Both the position numbers and the translations under genes were made by a program. A stretch of 17,951 nucleotides of DNA. Source: Deltaproteobacteria bacterium RIFCSPLOWO2_02_FULL_57_26. GTDB lineage: Bacteria; Desulfobacterota; Binatia; UBA9968. The notes below the pieces were generated by a model. The model had not been told where the DNA came from, did no database searches, and saw only the letters and a list, made by a program, of their open reading frames with translations. The stretch's first letter is position 1, and every line of letters starts with the position of its first letter. The stretch spans positions 1 through 17,951 of the forward strand of contig MGSI01000005.1 in the NCBI GenBank assembly GCA_001798455.1, in the 5' to 3' direction. Below are positions 14,142-17,951 of this stretch, piece by piece.

Positions 14142-15089
14142 TTAAACTACCAATTGTCTCAGGCGGTAGCTGGCATAATCCACCACCATGACGAGAACAA
14201 TCAGGACCAGGACGATGGCCGAAGCTTCCTGATACTGAAACGTCCTAAAGCTCGTATTCATCAGATAGCCGATGCCTCCCGCGCCGATCAAACCGAGAAC
14301 CGACGCGGCCCGGATATTGGTCTCCAAACGGTAGAGGGTAAAAGAAATCAGATCTGGCAAGATCTGCGGCAGCACAGCGAAGGTGAGAACTTGCCCGTAG
14401 CTGGCTCCCGTGGCCCGGATCGCCTCGACCACCCCTTCATCGATGTTCTCGACGGATTCCGAAAGAAGCTTCCCCAGTACCGTGGTCGTGTGGACAAAAA
14501 GCGCCAGCGTGCCGGCGAAGGCACCGAGACCTACGGCGGCCACAAAGACGAGCCCCAGGGCGAGATCGGGGACGGTGCGCAGAAAATTCAAGACGAGGCG
14601 CGTGCCATAATAAACCAGCGGATGCGGTGTAGTGTTTCGCGCGGCAAGAAAGCCAACCGGAAACGCCACCAGAAGGGCCAAAAATGTTCCCGCCAGCGCC
14701 ATCTGGACGGTCTCGATCGTCGCCCCTACGATCGTCTGGGGGAAGGTATTGTCCCACCATCTGTCTTTGATCCTGCCTTTTTCTGCCGAGAGCGGAAGGG
14801 GAAGAAGCAACTCAGCAGGGGAAAGGTTCTCGGGGAAATAGTAGCTCCCCCGATCGGTAACCTTGGTGAAATCCGGAGGCAGCATTCGCCCGATTGTGAT
14901 TCCGATTTCCGGTATCCCATAAAACAGTTCTCCGGGCCTGAGCTTGGCGCCCTCAAAAGCCCACCCCAGGACCAGAAGAAAAGCCGCCAGCAAAAGGAAA
15001 GAACTCAGCCCCTTTTTCGGCGGCGGCGCGATCTCATCCAAAATGTCTTGCTCGATTCTGTCCGATTTGGGTTCAGGCGGTTGTGCCAA
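14142..15089 (-). CDS. phnE: PhnE-type ABC transporter permease (phosphonate family)
   Basis: Inner-membrane permease of a PhnCDE-type importer, 315 residues. One membrane segment lies near 29-46 (FLLLAAFLLVLGWAFEG), and the transport domain (about 118-312) has five or so hydrophobic segments. The cytoplasmic ATPase-contact loop is EAIRATGASYGQVLTFAVLP (222-241). AASVLGLIGAGGIGYLM is a PhnE hallmark. The start is probably TTG 15089, because GAGGAGGG (15105-15098) is a fine ribosome site for it. The further TTG at 15107 overlaps that site. A periplasmic stretch of about 70 residues (48-117) is longer than I expect for PhnE. The gene is separated from phnC and phnD by a gene on the other strand, so it needs its own promoter. 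Its stop directly precedes the long-form nadK start. Confidence 0.92.
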   Translation of the reverse strand: MAQPPEPKSDRIEQDILDEIAPPPKKGLSSFLLLAAFLLVLGWAFEGAKLRPGELFYGIPEIGITIGRMLPPDFTKVTDRGSYYFPENLSPAELLLPLPLSAEKGRIKDRWWDNTFPQTIVGATIETVQMALAGTFLALLVAFPVGFLAARNTTPHPLVYYGTRLVLNFLRTVPDLALGLVFVAAVGLGAFAGTLALFVHTTTVLGKLLSESVENIDEGVVEAIRATGASYGQVLTFAVLPQILPDLISFTLYRLETNIRAASVLGLIGAGGIGYLMNTSFRTFQYQEASAIVLVLIVLVMVVDYASYRLRQLVV

Positions 15090-15151
15090 GGTTATTTCCC
15101 TCCTCAATCCTATGGTGTTTTTGAATCGTCGCTATCGCACGGCTGGCGGGC

Positions 15152-15166
15152 CGGTTCTAAGAACCG
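15152..15166. promoter_or_regulatory. 15-base palindrome in the divergent phnE / phosphoesterase region
   Basis: CGGTTCT-A-AGAACCG is a perfect 7-bp inverted repeat with one central base. It is extended imperfectly by GGG (15148-15150) and CCC (15167-15169). It sits midway between two diverging start codons, the usual place of an operator acting on both genes. No regulator gene lies nearby. It lacks a following T-run, so it is not an intrinsic terminator. Confidence 0.4.
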
Positions 15167-15175
15167 CCCTCACGG

Positions 15176-15204
15176 TTGACGAAGCCACTCGTATGGCTTA
15201 GTTT
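15176..15204 (+). promoter_or_regulatory. Weak promoter candidate of the phosphoesterase gene
   Basis: TTGACG (15176-15181) and TAGTTT (15199-15204) are 17 bases apart. The -35 match is good and the -10 poor. The spacer carries an AAGCCA (15182-15187) / TGGCTT (15194-15199) inverted repeat that could bind a regulator. Confidence 0.22.
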
Positions 15205-15248
15205 TTGGCTTGGAGTAACCGTTGCCTGGTCGGCGAGAGATACTGTCC

Positions 15249-16238
15249 ATGCCCATCCGCAAGACACCCCTTTTCTGCCTCATTCTGCTCGCCTTGTGGT
15301 TCGCCGCTTTGCAGTTGGGGGCTCAGCCAAGCCCCTCGCCACTCTCCCTGGCTGTGATAAGCGATGCCCCCTACACTCCTCAGGAGGAAGCCAATTTTCC
15401 CGCCCTTATCGAAGACATCAACCACGATCCGGGAATCACCCTCGTCGTCCACATCGGCGACTTCAAAAATGGCGGCACCACTCCGTGCTCGGACGAAGTG
15501 TTCCTGCAGGTGAGGCAGTGGTTCGACCTTTTTCAGCGCCCCTTGATCTACACGCCAGGAGACAACGAATGGACCGACTGCCACCGATGGGGGCTGGGGG
15601 AGTATGACCCATCGGAAAGGCTCAGCAGGCTGCGCGAAATTTTCTTCCCAAGTGAGGAAAGCCTCGGGCAAAAGACCATACCGCTTGCTCGCCAGAGCCG
15701 TACTCCGACCTACGGAAAGTTTCGCGAGAACGCCCGTTGGGTCGCAGGCGGCACGGTGTTTTCCACCCTCCACATTGTCGGTTCCAATAACAATCTCGGG
15801 CGGACGCCGGCAGACGACGCAGAACATCGGGAGCGCATCGACGCAACCCTTCACTGGATGAGAGAGGCCTTTGCCCTCGCCAGAAGCGAAAAGCTGGACG
15901 GCGTGGTCCTGATCATGCACGCCGACCCCTACTTCGAAAAGCGACATGGCGAGAAGAGCGGCTTTCGCTCCTTCTTACTCGAGCTCGAACGGGAAGTGGT
16001 AGCCTTTAAAAAGCCCGTCCTGCTGATCCACGGCGACACCCACACCTTCCGCGTGGATCATCCGCTGCGCCAGCAGAATCATGGCCGCAGGGTCGAAAAT
16101 TTCACTCGCCTCGAGAGCTTCGGTAGCCCGCGCATGAACTGGGTTAAGGTCACTATCGACCGGCGCGGTCCCGATTTTTTCAAGATCGAACCGCGTTACT
16201 TCACCGCCAGTCTCCCGGATGAGCTTCCGACGCCGTAA
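15249..16238 (+). CDS. Exported calcineurin-like metallophosphoesterase
   Basis: A 329-residue protein with a signal peptide (about 1-25: MPIRK, hydrophobic FCLILLALWFAALQL, cleavage near GAQ). It is followed by a diverged metallophosphoesterase domain, expected in the periplasm or secreted. Metal-site motifs in order are SDAPY (38-42), HIGDFKNGG (68-76), TPGDNEWTDC (102-111, where classic members have GNHD/E), MHADPYFE (223-230) and HGDTHTF (261-267, where classic members have GHxH). The substrate is unknown; a phosphomono- or diester is likely. ATG 15249 gives a textbook signal peptide. A TTG at 15222 with GGAG upstream is an alternative. It lies between phnC and phnE on the opposite strand, and its stop is 3 bases from the phnC stop. 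Confidence 0.85.
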   Translation: MPIRKTPLFCLILLALWFAALQLGAQPSPSPLSLAVISDAPYTPQEEANFPALIEDINHDPGITLVVHIGDFKNGGTTPCSDEVFLQVRQWFDLFQRPLIYTPGDNEWTDCHRWGLGEYDPSERLSRLREIFFPSEESLGQKTIPLARQSRTPTYGKFRENARWVAGGTVFSTLHIVGSNNNLGRTPADDAEHRERIDATLHWMREAFALARSEKLDGVVLIMHADPYFEKRHGEKSGFRSFLLELEREVVAFKKPVLLIHGDTHTFRVDHPLRQQNHGRRVENFTRLESFGSPRMNWVKVTIDRRGPDFFKIEPRYFTASLPDELPTP

Positions 16239-16241
16239 AGA

Positions 16242-17033
16242 TCAAACCAGCTCTGACCCGGATCCCTCATAGATTTTTTCCACCATCTCCTCGGTCCACC
16301 GCACGGTGAGAGCATCAAAATAGACCCGACCCTCTCTCAGCCCCACGATGCGATCCGCATACTGTCGGGTCAAATCCAGGGTATGAAGGCTCACCAACGC
16401 TGTGATCCCGTCCTCGAGGCAGATACCTTTGAGGATGTCGAGAATGACCCGCGAAAGTCTAGGATCCAGATTGGAGACGGGCTCGTCAGCCAAGATAATG
16501 GCGGGTTTTTGCATGAGCACCCGCGCGATCGCCACCCGCTGTTGCTCCCCGCCGCTCAGCTCATCAGCCCGCTTATAGGCATGCTCCAGAAGGCCCACGC
16601 GCTTGAGATTCGTCAGGGCACGGCGTTTTTCCCCGCGCGAGAAAAGCCTTAGACAGCTCGTCCAAGAAGATTGGTAACCCAAGCCACCGGCCAAAACATT
16701 CTCGATGACCGAAAGCCGCTTAACGATATTGAATTGCTGGAAGATCATGCCGACTCTGCGCCGCAAAAGGCGCAGCTCATGCCAATCCAGCTTGCAGACA
16801 TCAAGCCCGAGACCATCCCCCTCGGGGTCGAAAATCGACCGTGGTACAAGAATCTCGCCGGAAGTAGGCTCGATGAGCCGGTTGATGCAGCGAAGCAGCG
16901 TCGATTTGCCCGCGCCGCTCAACCCGATAATGCCCAAGAACTCCCCTCGGTCCACCTTTAAACGGATCCCCCGGAGCACCTCGGCCGAAGCGCCAAAGGC
17001 TTTGCGGAGATTTCTTACCTCCAAGATGGTCAT
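16242..17033 (-). CDS. phnC: PhnC-type ABC transporter ATP-binding protein
   Basis: Cytoplasmic ATPase of the phosphonate-type importer, 263 residues, complete. Walker A is GLSGAGKST (37-45), the Q-loop is IFQQFNIV (97-104), the signature is LSGGEQQR (159-166), Walker B is ILADEP (180-185) with D-loop SNLD, and the H-switch is in SLHTLDLT. FNIVKRLSVIENVLAG is characteristic of the PhnC subfamily. ATG 17033 overlaps the phnD stop in an ATGA, so the two are translationally coupled. Its membrane partner phnE lies beyond the opposite-strand phosphoesterase gene. Only 3 bases separate the converging stops, leaving no room for a terminator. Confidence 0.93.
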   Translation of the reverse strand: MTILEVRNLRKAFGASAEVLRGIRLKVDRGEFLGIIGLSGAGKSTLLRCINRLIEPTSGEILVPRSIFDPEGDGLGLDVCKLDWHELRLLRRRVGMIFQQFNIVKRLSVIENVLAGGLGYQSSWTSCLRLFSRGEKRRALTNLKRVGLLEHAYKRADELSGGEQQRVAIARVLMQKPAIILADEPVSNLDPRLSRVILDILKGICLEDGITALVSLHTLDLTRQYADRIVGLREGRVYFDALTVRWTEEMVEKIYEGSGSELV

Positions 17034-17941
17034 GACTTCTTTCGCTTCAAGGCCTGCTTGAGGTTGATTCCGGCAACCGCAAAGGCTTCCCTTACGGTCT
17101 CATAATCTTTGTCTGTCGCTGCAACGAAGCCGTCAATTTTATAGAGGTCCCGCAGCATCCTTCTTCCTTCCGGGTCCACGCTGAGCTCGAGGAAAACCTG
17201 CTCAATTTTTTTCGCCAGCGCGGCATCGAGATTGGCATTGACCACGAGATTATCTGCCGGGATGGGCTCAGAATAAGCAATGGGGCGAATCTTTTTCTGC
17301 TCCTCGGGGTCCTTCAAGTACTGCATCCAAGCGCCCTCCCTGCCTTCGCGCGAGTTGGCAAACGTGGCGCCTGCATCAACCTTACGGTTCAGAACCGCCA
17401 GGACCGTGGCATCGTGACCTCCCGAGTAGATGACGTTTTTAAAATCCTTCACCGGATCGATGCCCTTTTCTTTGAACATCTTTCTGGGAAACACATGGCC
17501 CGAAGTCGAAAGCGGATCGCCGAAGGCAAAGGTCTTGTTGCGCAGATCTTCCAAACCGCGAATCCCGCTATCCGCGCGCGTAATGATCGCCGCATAATAG
17601 TAGGGCATGCCCCTGCGCTGGGACTTGAGAACGACCTTCACGTTAGCCTCCCTGTTGGCCAAGACATAAGACGCGGGGGTGAGAAAAGCGATATCGAGCT
17701 TATTCGCCCGCAGCGCCTCGATTACTCCGGTGTAATCCGTGGCCACAAAGGGCTGGACTTCGAGGTTGAGTTTTTCCTGCAGGATCGTCACGATCGGTTG
17801 CGCGTTCTGCGCCACCTGCTGGACATTCTCCGAGGGGACAAACCCCACCCGCAACACCCTAGCGCCATCGTGGGCGCCGCGACAGGCAAGGAATCCCTGC
17901 AGGATGAAAAACCAGATAGCGAGGGAGAGCCAACTCTTCAT
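17030..17941 (-). CDS. phnD: PhnD-type phosphonate/phosphorus-anion binding lipoprotein
   Basis: Substrate-binding protein of the PhnCDE importer, 303 residues. The N-terminal hydrophobic segment (SLAIWFFILQGFLAC) ends at Cys20 in a lipobox-like FLAC, so it is probably a lipoprotein anchored outside the inner membrane. The mature part begins VLRVGFVPSENV. The ligand motif DPLSTSGHVFPRKMF (142-156) matches the S-T-S-G phosphonate pocket of PhnD relatives, including phosphite binders. KLDIAFLTPASYVLA and NRKVDAGATFANS are also typical. The exact ligand (phosphonate, phosphite or other phosphorus anion) cannot be settled here. The start is ATG 17941 with a weak CAGG upstream. The promoter lies outside the window. 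It is first in the order phnD-phnC. Confidence 0.92.
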   Translation of the reverse strand: MKSWLSLAIWFFILQGFLACRGAHDGARVLRVGFVPSENVQQVAQNAQPIVTILQEKLNLEVQPFVATDYTGVIEALRANKLDIAFLTPASYVLANREANVKVVLKSQRRGMPYYYAAIITRADSGIRGLEDLRNKTFAFGDPLSTSGHVFPRKMFKEKGIDPVKDFKNVIYSGGHDATVLAVLNRKVDAGATFANSREGREGAWMQYLKDPEEQKKIRPIAYSEPIPADNLVVNANLDAALAKKIEQVFLELSVDPEGRRMLRDLYKIDGFVAATDKDYETVREAFAVAGINLKQALKRKKS

Positions 17942-17951
17942 GCCTGAGTCA

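Noticed and set aside
14154..15179. Open frame of 341 codons on the plus strand opposite phnE
   Set aside because: It is antisense to a convincing permease. Its translation is highly charged without domain features and has no ribosome site.

Overview
The window is a moderately GC-rich bacterial chromosome segment. It combines conserved housekeeping operons with scattered uptake genes. The gene order rpmE, prfA, prmC, murA, hisD, hisB, hisH, hisA, the free-standing solute-binding proteins (Bug/TctC type and NMT1/SsuA type) and the PhnDCE importer fit an uncultured, Gram-negative-like environmental lineage of the deltaproteobacterial neighbourhood (Binatota/Desulfobacterota, or NC10/Rokubacteria). 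That placement is inference and is not proven by anything here. There is no phage, IS, CRISPR or plasmid module.

Layout. (1) 1-862: the tail of an upstream ORF, then an SDR oxidoreductase on the plus strand. (2) 980-7559, minus strand: a compact operon of release factor 1, its methyltransferase, the first peptidoglycan enzyme and four histidine genes. Most junctions overlap or lie within a few bases. Exceptions are the prmC-murA gap (30 nt) and the 46-nt hisB-hisH spacer, which is made of a degenerate 7-base tandem repeat. hisG, hisF and hisI/E are absent. (3) 7592-7892: a strong symmetrical terminator and rpmE with a good promoter. (4) 8141-9863, plus strand: an orphan degenerate receiver-domain protein and a Bug-type binding protein. 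(5) 10016-11014, minus strand: an NMT1/SsuA-type binding protein with no transporter partner. (6) 11217-11530: tRNA-Ala(GGC) with a likely promoter. It is surrounded by repeat structures: an inverted copy of the tRNA 3' end, and two heptamer arrays of the same family on opposite strands. One of these forms the last codons of recN. (7) 11511-15089, minus strand: phnE, nadK, recN. (8) 15249-16238, plus strand: an exported metallophosphoesterase placed between phnC and phnE. (9) 16242-17941, minus strand: phnC and phnD.

How the genes work together. PrmC methylates RF1 (prfA) on its GGQ glutamine. MurA starts peptidoglycan synthesis. HisB, HisD, HisH and HisA cover four histidine steps, so the remaining enzymes must be encoded elsewhere. 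PhnD (binding lipoprotein), PhnE (permease) and PhnC (ATPase) make one complete importer for phosphonate-type or other phosphorus anions. The exported phosphoesterase between them may supply phosphorus-containing ligands, but that link is only positional.

No clear new defence or biosynthetic system is visible. The most unusual signal is the family of degenerate heptamer arrays, found only at gene ends, in spacers and in the tRNA leader. Next are the tRNA 3'-end inverted repeat, the phn cluster split by an opposite-strand gene, and a terminator placed just upstream of prfA.
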